From contig JBFHAT010000001.1 of NCBI GenBank assembly GCA_041586155.1, forward strand, positions 111,109 through 175,108: a stretch of DNA of 64,000 nucleotides, in the 5' to 3' direction. Numbering within the stretch: the first letter of the stretch is position 1; every line of letters starts with the position of its first letter. Source of the stretch: JBFGJH01 sp041586155. GTDB taxonomy: Bacteria; Actinomycetota; Acidimicrobiia; Spongiisociales; JAENVV01. Of the stretch, positions 16,779-24,831 are shown piece by piece. The notes under the pieces were generated by a model that was not told the DNA's origin, did no database searches, and saw only the letters and a list, made by a program, of their open reading frames with translations. The position numbers were made by a program, and so were the translations under genes.

Positions 16779-17558
16779 TCAATCCGCGGGTGACGCCGCG
16801 ATGGCGTGGAAGCCGCCGTCGACATGGACGATCTCGCCTGTGGTCATCGACGCCCAATCCGACATGAGAAAGCACGCCATGCGAGCCACCGGTTCCGGGT
16901 TGGCGGCATCCCAGGCGAGCGGGGCACGTGCGTCCCAGATAGCTTCGAACCCCCCGAACCCCGGAATGGACTTGGCGGCAACGGTGCCGAGCGGCCCGGC
17001 AGAGACGGCGTTCGCCCGGATACCCCTGCCCCCCAGGTCGCGGGCGAGGTAGCGAGTCACCGACTGCAACGCACTCTTGGCGACCCCCATCCAGTCGTAC
17101 GCCGGCCAAGCCTGCCGGTTGTCGAAGTCGAGCGTGACGAGGGCTCCACCGTTGTTCTCCATCAGCGGCAGCAGCCCGACAGCCAAAGTCTTGAAGCTAT
17201 ACGCCGAGGTCATGAAAGCGATCTGGGCGCTCTCAGGTGGAGTGGAGAGGAAATTGCCGCCCAACGCATCCTCGGGGGCGAAGGCGATGGCATGGAGCGC
17301 CCCGTCCACACCACCCCATCGCTGGTCGAGATGATCGGCGACGGCTGCCATGTCATCTGGGTCGTGGATGTCGAGCGCCAGGACCTCGGTGGGTCGGGGC
17401 AGTCGCTGCGCCGACCGCTCCGTCAGGCGCATTCCCCGACCGAACCCCGTCAGCACCACCTCGGCACCCTCTTCCTGTGCGACCTTGGCAGTGTGCCAGG
17501 CGATCGAGTCGTCCGTGAGGACGCCGGTGATGAGCAGCCGTTTCCCTTCCAACAGCAT
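16779..17558 (-). CDS. fabI: Enoyl-[acyl-carrier-protein] reductase, InhA type
   Basis: NADH-dependent enoyl-ACP reductase of type II fatty acid synthesis. The N-terminus LLITGVLTDDSIAWHTAKVA and VLTGFGR closely resemble mycobacterial InhA. The catalytic pair is Tyr154 and Lys161 in AYDWMGVAKSAL, followed by the SAGPLGT segment that contacts NADH. At 259 residues it is normal. It is followed 8 bases upstream by a small membrane protein gene with the same orientation. Confidence 0.94.
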   Translation of the reverse strand: MLLEGKRLLITGVLTDDSIAWHTAKVAQEEGAEVVLTGFGRGMRLTERSAQRLPRPTEVLALDIHDPDDMAAVADHLDQRWGGVDGALHAIAFAPEDALGGNFLSTPPESAQIAFMTSAYSFKTLAVGLLPLMENNGGALVTLDFDNRQAWPAYDWMGVAKSALQSVTRYLARDLGGRGIRANAVSAGPLGTVAAKSIPGFGGFEAIWDARAPLAWDAANPEPVARMACFLMSDWASMTTGEIVHVDGGFHAIAASPAD

Positions 17559-17566
17559 GTTGCCTC

Positions 17567-17971
17567 CTACAGATCCACGCCTATGTTGATCCAGCCCCGG
17601 ATGCCGAGGCCCATCACGAAGAGGGCCAGCATCGAGTACGCCAGAGCGGGGCGCCGCTCAAGCTGCGCCCTGTACAGATATGCAAAGACGAGGGTGAACG
17701 CAATCACCATGCCGTAGAACGTGTGGAAGCTGCCGGGTGGCTCAGCGGTACCGAGCAGCGCGACCCCGATGAGCACCTGGGCAAGAGCGACGGCCAGCGC
17801 GACGGTCGCGAGGGGTCGGTACCACCTGGGATTCAGCCGGCGCAGCGCCAGCACCAGGCCGGCCAAGCCCGCCAGCCCATTGGCGGCGACCACCACAGGA
17901 GCCAGGGATCGGTGAATCTGGCTGAGCAAGAGGGCCTTCCTGGAGGGTGCCCTCACAGTAGACCGCAACAC
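17567..17971 (-). CDS. Small four-helix membrane protein, unknown
   Basis: I do not recognise this gene. The 134 residues form about four hydrophobic helices (about 24-44, 51-72, 83-103, 110-128) with histidines near the ends of helices (SQIHRSL and SFHTFYG). That pattern is reminiscent of small haem-binding membrane proteins, but this is speculation. The GTG at 17971 is the longest start; a TTG at codon 15 preceded by AGGAAGG would give a 120-residue form beginning just before SQIHRS. It is 8 bases upstream of fabI and probably cotranscribed. Confidence 0.65.
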   Translation of the reverse strand: MLRSTVRAPSRKALLLSQIHRSLAPVVVAANGLAGLAGLVLALRRLNPRWYRPLATVALAVALAQVLIGVALLGTAEPPGSFHTFYGMVIAFTLVFAYLYRAQLERRPALAYSMLALFVMGLGIRGWINIGVDL

Positions 17972-17986
17972 GAGCGGTTTCCGCGG

Positions 17987-18265
17987 CTACTCGACCTCGA
18001 CGAGCTCTCCGCTGGTGAGATCCAGCACGAATTCGCGAGGGTTGTGTGAGTCGGCGATCCATTGGGCGATCGGCGCGCCCACTTTGCGCACCACCCACCA
18101 CGCATAGGCTTCCCCGTCTTTTTCGAGCAGCTCGGACCGCGCCGCCCGACCCGCCTCGATCGCCTCGGCTTCCACTTCGAAGGTGCCGACGACTCGCTGG
18201 TATGGCGCCGGGTTACGGCCTCCCCGACCCCGCTCGACTTCGATGTATTCGATCGTCTCGAACAT
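17987..18265 (-). CDS. Hypothetical protein, 92 residues
   Basis: A soluble, mixed-charge protein beginning MFETIEYIEVERGRGGRN, with no recognised domain. It has a single tryptophan pair in AYAWWVVRKVG and ends in acidic residues. The ATG at 18265 is preceded by a GAGAGAAAGG purine stretch about 7 bases away. Its spacing to the downstream membrane protein gene is 15 bases, so it is likely part of the same transcript. Function unknown. Confidence 0.6.
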   Translation of the reverse strand: MFETIEYIEVERGRGGRNPAPYQRVVGTFEVEAEAIEAGRAARSELLEKDGEAYAWWVVRKVGAPIAQWIADSHNPREFVLDLTSGELVEVE

Positions 18266-18318
18266 ACCGTGGCCTTTCTCTCCCCAGCCACACGGCGGAT
18301 GCTAACCGTGACGTCGGC

Positions 18319-18792
18319 CTAGTGCTGGGCTTTGGTGAGGTCTCTCACGTCCGCATCCAGCGCGTCGAACAGCGCCTCGGGAGCGCAGTGGATGGCGAGG
18401 CCGTGCCGACCGCCTCCGATCGACACGACCGGTTCGGACAGCAGCCGCTCGTCTGCGTAGACCGGCCACGAGTTGGTGGAGCCGAAGGGGGTGATGGCAC
18501 CTCGCTCATAGCCGGTCACCTCGAGCGCCTCTGCAGCGTCCGGCAGCGACAGACGCGAGACGCCCAGCTCGGCGCGCAGCTTGTTCCAGTCGATGGCACG
18601 GTCACCGGGAACGAGCACGAACAGATACTCCGCCGGCCCCCTGCGGATGACGATCGTCTTGATCAGTTGACGGAGTGCGATCCCGCGTGCTGCGGCGGCT
18701 TCTTCGGCAGAGTCGACTCGTCCGATCGAGACGATTTCGAACTGGAGCCCGTGCTCGGTGGCGGCGACGACCGCAGGACTGTCGTTGTTCAA
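18319..18792 (-). CDS. ybaK: YbaK/EbsC-type aminoacyl-tRNA deacylase
   Basis: YbaK/ProX editing domain protein of 157 residues that hydrolyses mischarged tRNA such as Cys-tRNA(Pro). The conserved catalytic lysine is in QLIKTIVIR near residue 45. The block ITPFGSTNSWPVYAD and the glycine-rich SIGGGRHGLAI are typical. It overlaps the PH-SHOCT gene upstream by 4 bases. The exact tRNA substrate cannot be read from sequence. Confidence 0.86.
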   Translation of the reverse strand: MNNDSPAVVAATEHGLQFEIVSIGRVDSAEEAAAARGIALRQLIKTIVIRRGPAEYLFVLVPGDRAIDWNKLRAELGVSRLSLPDAAEALEVTGYERGAITPFGSTNSWPVYADERLLSEPVVSIGGGRHGLAIHCAPEALFDALDADVRDLTKAQH

Positions 18793-19382
18793 ATCTCGTC
18801 CAACAGCTTGCGCTTCTTCTCGTTGAACTCGTCGTCGGTGAGCACACCATCGCGGTGGAGCTGGGCCAGCGTCGCCAGCTGGTCGGTGGGGGTGGAGCCG
18901 GTGTTCAGCGCGGTGATGCGGTCCTCTCGCAGCTCGTAAATGAGTGCTTGGACCTCCTCGGGGAGTGGGATGTCGCTGTACCGGCTCTGGCCAAGCTCAC
19001 CGGCGCTCTCCACCAACAGGTCTCCGGACCGGAAGAGCCGCTCGCCAAACGTCTGACTGAAGGCGACGTCGTTGATGACCTCCAGAGGAATCTCTTTGCC
19101 TTCCCGGCTCAGGATGCCGCTCCTGACGACCAGGCGCTCGTTGGTGATGACATACGACGTGAACCACCATTCGAGGACCGGCTTCGCCACGACGAGCAGC
19201 CCGAGCACGATTGCGGCGACGATGGGAATCCACGCGGCGATGTTGGCGACGATGGCCACCACGATGCCGACCGCCAGGATCAAGTCGAACACGAGCACAG
19301 GACCGATGAGCGCCTTCCAGTGGGGCCGGAACGCGCGGGCGATCTGTTCGTTGTCGCTGAGGAACCGTTCGGGAATTGCCAT
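18789..19382 (-). CDS. Bacterial PH-domain membrane protein with SHOCT tail
   Basis: A 197-residue membrane protein. Two adjacent hydrophobic helices at about 25-67 are followed by a YdbS-like bacterial PH domain (TSYVITNERLVVRSGILSREGKEIPLE), then a short C-terminal SHOCT helix pair ending LHRDGVLTDDEFNEKKRKLL. SHOCT motifs are small oligomerisation modules at protein ends. The start ATG is at 19382. It heads the run to fabI and is preceded by the long hairpin-rich gap. Confidence 0.82.
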   Translation of the reverse strand: MAIPERFLSDNEQIARAFRPHWKALIGPVLVFDLILAVGIVVAIVANIAAWIPIVAAIVLGLLVVAKPVLEWWFTSYVITNERLVVRSGILSREGKEIPLEVINDVAFSQTFGERLFRSGDLLVESAGELGQSRYSDIPLPEEVQALIYELREDRITALNTGSTPTDQLATLAQLHRDGVLTDDEFNEKKRKLLDEI

Positions 19383-19444
19383 GGCGAAAATCTAGTCGGG
19401 TTGACTTCGGGTCCACGACGAGGAGCTCAACGGCTCCAGGGCGC

Positions 19445-19495
19445 GAGAAACCCCGAGGGAGTTTCCGCCGAAGCTTCCACCCTCTCGGGGTTCTC
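19445..19495 (-). other. Long hairpin A
   Basis: GAGAAACCCCGAGG (from 19445) pairs with CCTCTCGGGGTTCTC (to 19495), with one bulge, giving a stem of about 12 base pairs. The loop contains a GC-CGAA-GC core (UUCG on the minus strand). No run of T follows on either strand, so it is not a textbook terminator. It is the hairpin nearest the PH-SHOCT start, 63 bases upstream. Confidence 0.6.
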
Positions 19496-19510
19496 TGACC
19501 CAGCTGTTCA

Positions 19511-20054
19511 CCGCCCGAAGGCGGCAGACTGCCGAGCGTCTGTCGGCCCGAAGACCTCCAGACTCGGCGCTCGTACCCTTGCGGGCGAGCCCCGTTGACC
19601 TTCGCTCCGGCTTCCCCCGAAGGGGCCTCCTTTGCCTCCGGTCTCCGACCTCTCAGTCGGCGCCGAGGCCCCTGAGGGTCTCGACTTCTCCGCCGTCCGC
19701 TCCCCGGAGGGATCGTCCGCCGAAGCCAACCTTCCGCCCTCTCGGGCGAACCCGATCCGGCTTCCGGCGTCCTTCCGGGTCTCCCCTTCCGGACAGGATG
19801 CAACGTAGATCCTCCGCGAAGCGCGGGCAAGCTCAGACCGTCCGAAGATTTCGCGACATGAAGAAAGAATTCGCGACGGGTCGTCAGGATCCGACTCGGG
19901 CGTCGGTTCCGGCAACCCACCCGTCAACAGCGAAAAGCCCCGCTGAGACTCCGGCCGAAGCCTTCGTCCCCTCGGGGCTTTTCTGTGCGCCCACTCGACC
20001 GTTCCCCGAAGGGTCCGGCCCGGTGGCCGCTCCTCTCGAAGCCGAAGCTTCGAG
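19511..20054 (-). repeat. Cluster of C(UUCG)G-capped hairpins
   Basis: Read on the minus strand, short stems closed by a UUCG loop occur at 19511-19524 (CCGCC/GGCGG), 19545-19556, 19614-19625 (CCCC/GGGG), 19719-19726 (short), 19953-19962 (GGC/GCC), 20004-20013 (CCC/GGG) and 20035-20054 (CTCGAAGC/GCTTCGAG, 8 base pairs). Most have C-G closing the loop, the very stable tetraloop type. A further nested pair, GGGGCCTC 19622-19629 with GAGGCCCC 19665-19672, encloses another small stem. The density is far above chance for a region without genes. Confidence 0.65.
19932..19983 (-). terminator. Perfect 11-bp stem, candidate terminator
   Basis: GAAAAGCCCCG (19932-19942) pairs perfectly with CGGGGCTTTTC (19973-19983); the loop contains a second small stem, GGC-CGAA-GCC. 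On the minus strand the stem ends in CTTTTC, so it could terminate transcription coming from the RecB-like nuclease gene 249 bases upstream. The loop of 30 bases is large for an intrinsic terminator and the T-run is short, so a structural role within the hairpin cluster is also possible. Confidence 0.5.
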
Positions 20055-20231
20055 CGGTCCGCTCCGGGGTCTCCCCCGATGCGGTCCTGGAAACGTACAT
20101 GCCACCAATGGCGCTCGCAAGCCAGATCGGTAGAAAGAAATCGCGTTCTCGATTTTTCCCACGCCGCTCGTCTGGACACCCCTCGTCGCCCGCCCTGAGG
20201 TGCATTCAGGAGGGTTGTCACACCGACTCGG

Positions 20232-21029
20232 TCAGGACGCAACTCCCGCCGGCTGCGCTTCCGACAGGTCGGCCGCGGCGAATGCAGGGCAGATGTCTTG
20301 ATAAGAGCACCAGTCGCACAGTTTGTTGACTCGGGCGGGGAAGGTGTCGGTCTCGATGCATGCCGTGATGCGGTGCCAGAGCGCGCGGAGCTGCTGATCC
20401 ATCGCGTCGAGCTGGCGGTCGGTCACAGGGATCCTGTACAGCGTCGGGCCGTTGAGGTACATGAGACGAAGCTCGACGGGTGTGCGACCCAGGCGACGTC
20501 GTATCAGCAACGCATAGATCTTGAGGGCGAAGAACGCCGGCAGGGAATAGCGCTCCGGCGGCGCCTTTCCGGTCTTATAGTCGACGATCACGAGGTCGCC
20601 GCCAGGCAACTCATCGATCCTGTCCAGGATGCCTCGCACCACGACCCCATCGAGATCTTCGATCATGTCGAGTTCCCGGTCGAGCGGGTTGACGCAGGAG
20701 GGATCCTCGACGGCGAAGTAGTTCCGTAGCAACTCCATCGACTCGAGGCCCCACGCCCTCTCTTCGTCGACCGACTCGAACAGGTCGGCGAACTCCTCGT
20801 CGGCGCGGAGCTCGGACCAGGCGTCCCGGAACAGGTCGTACAGCGCCTCCGGAGTGCGCTGGGCGGCGGGCAGGTCATAGAGGTTCTGCAGGGCCACGTG
20901 CGCAGTCGTGCCGCGTGCCTGATGAACCGTCGTCGGCTCGGGCAGCTTGTCGATCGAGCGGAACTTGAACAGCTGAGGGCACAATTTGAAGTCGGATGCC
21001 CGACTGGGTGAGAGGCGCTCGAGCGTCAT
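20232..21029 (-). CDS. RecB-family PD-(D/E)XK exonuclease with Cys cluster
   Basis: A single-domain RecB-like nuclease of about 265 residues. Conserved parts: His in GTTAHVALQNLY, the acidic GILDRIDELPGGDLVIVDYKTGKA (Asp, then D-x-K active site), and cysteines KLCPQ near the N-terminus and CDWCSYQDIC near the C-terminus. The Cys pattern C ... C-x2-C-x5-C matches the 4Fe-4S-stabilised AddB/RecB-like nuclease type. I choose MTLERLSPS at 21029; a start 10 codons upstream is possible. Mycobacteria carry a similar stand-alone RecB-like protein. Its partner, if any, is unknown. Confidence 0.86.
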   Translation of the reverse strand: MTLERLSPSRASDFKLCPQLFKFRSIDKLPEPTTVHQARGTTAHVALQNLYDLPAAQRTPEALYDLFRDAWSELRADEEFADLFESVDEERAWGLESMELLRNYFAVEDPSCVNPLDRELDMIEDLDGVVVRGILDRIDELPGGDLVIVDYKTGKAPPERYSLPAFFALKIYALLIRRRLGRTPVELRLMYLNGPTLYRIPVTDRQLDAMDQQLRALWHRITACIETDTFPARVNKLCDWCSYQDICPAFAAADLSEAQPAGVAS

Positions 21030-21068
21030 GCCCCTGACTATACGCCCGGAGAGTGACACATTTGTAAT

Positions 21069-22340
<1,272 letters not shown>

Positions 22341-22381
22341 TGTGCGCTCCTTCGACTAGGCACTAACTTAGAGCGTCCGCC

Positions 22382-22396
22382 ACCACCAACGGTGGT
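22382..22396. promoter_or_regulatory. Inverted repeat between gdh and the DUF488-like gene
   Basis: ACCACC-AAC-GGTGGT, a perfect 6-bp stem with a 3-base spacer, lies midway in the 82-base divergent gap. It could be an operator serving both genes or a short leader hairpin of either transcript. Assignment is by position only. Confidence 0.3.
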
Positions 22397-22422
22397 ACTT
22401 CGGGGGTTTTGAGCGAGGAATC

Positions 22423-22851
22423 ATGAGGAGCGAGTTGTTCGTCGTCGAACGTGGGCAATTGACGTTCTCGCAGCTCGCCCGCATTCTCGATGCGCTCACC
22501 ATCGACACGCTGGTGGACATCCGCGCCTCGGACGAACCAGGCGACTTCGCCTACGGTGTCCTGAGCGCACTGTGTTCGGCCTTCGGATATGGCTACCTGC
22601 GGCGGGGTGATCAGCTGGGGAGGTCCGATCACGGAGCCCCCGACCACGGAGCCCCCGTCCACGACCCCGCTGCCACGAAGGCGGCCCTCGGGAGCATGGC
22701 AGAGCTGGCACGCCATGGTCGGATCTCGCTCCTCACCGATGTGGACCCGGCCCACCTGTCGACTCCCGCCGCCGAGTTGGGGCTTGCACTGCGTTCGGTG
22801 ACCGCCGACGGCGCAATCCGACCATATGAGGATCACCTGCCCATCGGCTGA
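22423..22851 (+). CDS. Divergent DUF488-like protein
   Basis: A 142-residue protein. RGQLTFSQLARILDALTIDTLVDIRAS resembles the DUF488 N-terminus (strand, helix, then LVDVR), FGYGYLRRGDQLG resembles its middle, and GRISLLTDVDPAHLS resembles its nucleotide-like core, but the cysteine usual in DUF488 (C-A-E-x-x-P) is absent. The GAGCGAGG before the ATG is a good ribosome-binding site. An in-frame duplicate of 15 bases gives DHGAPDHGAP at about residues 69-78. DUF488 function is uncertain and this assignment is based on pattern similarity. Confidence 0.6.
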   Translation: MRSELFVVERGQLTFSQLARILDALTIDTLVDIRASDEPGDFAYGVLSALCSAFGYGYLRRGDQLGRSDHGAPDHGAPVHDPAATKAALGSMAELARHGRISLLTDVDPAHLSTPAAELGLALRSVTADGAIRPYEDHLPIG

Positions 22852-22854
22852 CCA

Positions 22855-23037
22855 TCAGGCAGCGATCACGACTCCGCATCGATCACACGACGCCGCCTCG
22901 GTCACTCCCGCTTCAACCAACCACCACGTCGAGCCTGTCTCACCGTCACACGACGGGCATGACCTGTGGGGATCGTGCAAGAGAGGATCGACGATCGTCC
23001 CCAGTGGATCACGTAGCTCATCCAAGTATTCGACCAT
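22855..23037 (-). CDS. Small zinc-ribbon protein
   Basis: Sixty residues with two Cys pairs, CPSC (about 27-30) and CDRC (about 51-54), the C-x2-C pattern of a zinc ribbon, and a WW in GSTWWLVEAG. The frame is clean and begins MVEYLDELRDPLGTIVD. It is convergent with the DUF488-like gene, which ends 3 bases away. No named family recognised. Its upstream region contains the tandem repeats at 23058-23220. Confidence 0.55.
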   Translation of the reverse strand: MVEYLDELRDPLGTIVDPLLHDPHRSCPSCDGETGSTWWLVEAGVTEAASCDRCGVVIAA

Positions 23038-23057
23038 TGCCTTCTCCTCACCCAGTC

Positions 23058-23139
23058 TCTGTCCTCGTCGTTTTCTGTCCTCGACGTTTTCTGTCCTCGA
23101 CGTTTTCTGTCCTTCGTCGTTTTCTGTCCTCTTCTGTCC
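23058..23139. repeat. Tandem repeat tract 1, 16-bp unit
   Basis: About four and a half copies of TCTGTCCTCGACGTTT, starting at 23058, 23074, 23090 and 23106 (the last 17 bases long), with a partial copy at 23123. The first has TCGTCG and later ones TCGACG, so the copies have diverged slightly. They lie in the 303-base gene-free gap between the zinc-ribbon gene and the Bax-inhibitor gene. Confidence 0.85.
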
Positions 23140-23146
23140 GGTGCTG

Positions 23147-23220
23147 GAGTCTCCTGGCTCCCGAGTCTCCTGGCTCCCGAGTCTCCTGGCTCCCGAGTCT
23201 CCTGGCTCCCGAGTCTCCTG
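23147..23220. repeat. Tandem repeat tract 2, 16-bp unit
   Basis: Four exact copies of GAGTCTCCTGGCTCCC starting at 23147, 23163, 23179 and 23195, and a 10-base partial copy to 23220. The unit length equals that of the neighbouring tract although the sequence is different. The remaining 23221-23340 holds no gene, and must contain the promoter of the Bax-inhibitor gene; I see no clear -35/-10. Confidence 0.9.
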
Positions 23221-23340
23221 ACGGTGGCGTGATCACCAGCCGGAATGCAGAGTAGGGACCCACCCCGACAGAATCGACGACCTGCGTCTCGTGCCGACGG
23301 CGACGAGGTACCATGCTCCCCCATCGAGTAGCCGGGACAC

Positions 23341-24036
23341 ATGCGCGAGTTCGACACCCCACCCATACCGATCAGCCAGACGACCGTTGCCGCTCGTTCG
23401 GCATTCATCACGAGGACGTACGCCCATCTCTTCGCGGCCATCGTCGCGTTCACCGTGGTCGAGTACGCCTTGTTCGTCTCGGGCGCCGCTGCGGCGATCT
23501 TCGAGTTGGTGGCCGCCACCAACTGGCTGTTCGTGCTCCTGGCGTTCATCGTGGTCGCCACCGTCGCCTCGTCGATGGCTCATCGCGCGCTCTCCCAACC
23601 TCTGCAATACCTGGCGCTGGGTATCTACGTCGTCGCCGAGGCGCTGATCTTCGCCCCGCTTTTGTACCTCGCAGACAGCCTCTACCCGGGCACCATCGTC
23701 GCCGCAGCGTTCGCCACGTTGGTCGGCTTCACGGCGCTGACCGCCATCGTGTTCGTCACCCGCAAGGACTTCTCGTTCATGCGGACCGCCTTGATCTGGA
23801 TCGGAGTGGGGGCACTGCTGGCGATCGTCGCATCGGTGGTCTTCGGGTTCCAGCTCGGCACCCTCTTCTCGATCGCCATGATCGTGTTCGCCGGCGCCGT
23901 CATCCTGTACAACACGTCCAACGTGCTGCACCATTTCCCGGAAGATCGCTATGTCGCGGCTGCGCTGGAATTGTTCGCCGCCGTGGCGCTGATGTTCTGG
24001 TACGTCCTCCGCCTGTTCATGGGCTCGAGACGGTAA
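23341..24036 (+). CDS. Bax inhibitor-1/YccA family membrane protein
   Basis: A 231-residue protein with about seven membrane helices beginning after TRTYAHLFAAI. The C-terminal block AVILYNTSNVLHHFPEDRYVAAALELF matches the family's YDTS-like region and final helix. Members act in membrane calcium leak or stress tolerance, or modulate FtsH. The Asp usually before the TS is Asn here, a visible difference. The 3' end overlaps the GNAT gene on the opposite strand by 20 bases. Confidence 0.86.
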   Translation: MREFDTPPIPISQTTVAARSAFITRTYAHLFAAIVAFTVVEYALFVSGAAAAIFELVAATNWLFVLLAFIVVATVASSMAHRALSQPLQYLALGIYVVAEALIFAPLLYLADSLYPGTIVAAAFATLVGFTALTAIVFVTRKDFSFMRTALIWIGVGALLAIVASVVFGFQLGTLFSIAMIVFAGAVILYNTSNVLHHFPEDRYVAAALELFAAVALMFWYVLRLFMGSRR

Positions 24037-24526
24037 CGCAGTCGGCCTGGAGGAGGCTCACCAGCTTCCCACCAGCAACCTGACGACCGACCTCCACGAA
24101 CCCCATCCGACGATGGAATGCGACTGAGCCGGGGTTGGGCGGATCGAGGTTGACCTCGCACCCGATCGCGGCAAAGTAATGCGCCCGGGCGAGGTCGTCG
24201 TACAGCGCGGAGGCAACACCGCGGCGGCGGTGAGCGGGAGAGACGACGAGCCGGTCGACGTACAACACCTCGTCCGGCCGCTGGCAGAACCACCGATAAT
24301 TGAGACTGTCGTAGGGCACATCCGGGCCGAGCGCGACCACGAAGCCGGCAACCTCGCCTGCCCGCACCGCGACTCGAAACGCCGTCGCCGACGACTCGAA
24401 TAGGTCGAACATGGGGGAAGGCAGGGCAGGCACCGCCGGGATCTCGGCGTCGTTCATCGCCATGATCAACGCGGCGTCCTCGGAGCGCACGTTGCGTATG
24501 TGCACACGACCTCTCGAATCTGTCAC
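24017..24526 (-). CDS. GNAT-family N-acetyltransferase
   Basis: Acetyl-CoA-dependent acetyltransferase of about 169 residues. IRNVRSEDAALIMAMNDAEIPAV is a typical GNAT start. VDRLVVSPAHRRRGVASALYDDL contains the acetyl-CoA-binding R-R-x-G-x-A loop, and NPGSVAFHRRMGFVEVGRQ is the C-terminal motif. The GTG at 24526 (MTDSRGRVH) is chosen because residues upstream are Arg/Cys-rich and not conserved-looking. The substrate is unknown. Confidence 0.84.
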   Translation of the reverse strand: MTDSRGRVHIRNVRSEDAALIMAMNDAEIPAVPALPSPMFDLFESSATAFRVAVRAGEVAGFVVALGPDVPYDSLNYRWFCQRPDEVLYVDRLVVSPAHRRRGVASALYDDLARAHYFAAIGCEVNLDPPNPGSVAFHRRMGFVEVGRQVAGGKLVSLLQADCVTVSSP

Positions 24527-24549
24527 AGGCCGATCGTACCGTTGGGAGC

Positions 24550-24813
24550 ATGAAGCACATCGACCGACCCACCCAACCGACAACCGAGCAGACAACCAGG
24601 CAAAGAACCGCACCGACCCCGGCGTTGGAGCGAGGCAGCGTCGCCCAAGTCGACGACCTTCTCCGGTCCGCCGGCATCTCCGCTGAGGAGATCTTCTCAG
24701 GCATGCACGAGGATTGCCCTCTGTGCGGCATCCAGGCCCGCCACGGCGTAGGAGAAGCGCCTGGGCGGTTCGAGGCGAGGTCCGCCCGTGGGCGTACCCT
24801 CAACGCAGCCTGA
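24550..24813 (+). CDS. Hypothetical small protein
   Basis: Eighty-seven residues with a Thr/Gln/Pro-rich N-terminus, a helical middle (SVAQVDDLLRSAGISAEEIF) and one CPLCG motif. GGGAG lies just upstream of its ATG. It ends 18 bases before the AdnA-like gene and may be cotranscribed with it. Nothing points to a function; a chance open frame is possible. Confidence 0.4.
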   Translation: MKHIDRPTQPTTEQTTRQRTAPTPALERGSVAQVDDLLRSAGISAEEIFSGMHEDCPLCGIQARHGVGEAPGRFEARSARGRTLNAA

Positions 24814-24831
24814 AGGCCTACCCTGCACGCC

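Larger units (their letters stand above)
19383..20231. other. 849-base gene-poor region full of hairpins
   Basis: No credible gene is present. Open frames on both strands here are repetitive in Arg, Pro, Ser and Gly and have no domain features. Instead the region holds at least eight short palindromes with a plus-strand CGAA centre (so TTCG on the minus strand) between 19468 and 20054, plus two longer stems at 19445-19495 and 19932-19983. It lies between the end of the RecB-like nuclease gene and the start of the PH-SHOCT gene, both on the minus strand. A structured minus-strand RNA or an REP-like repeat cluster are the two readings. Confidence 0.7.

Noticed and set aside
19508..20242. Open frames of 184-307 residues in the hairpin region
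   Set aside because: Repetitive Arg/Pro/Ser/Gly content that follows the palindromes, no domain, no ribosome-binding site; better explained as non-coding.
23058..23220. CRISPR array
   Set aside because: Units of 16 bases are directly joined with no spacers, and no cas gene is nearby; they are simple tandem repeats.
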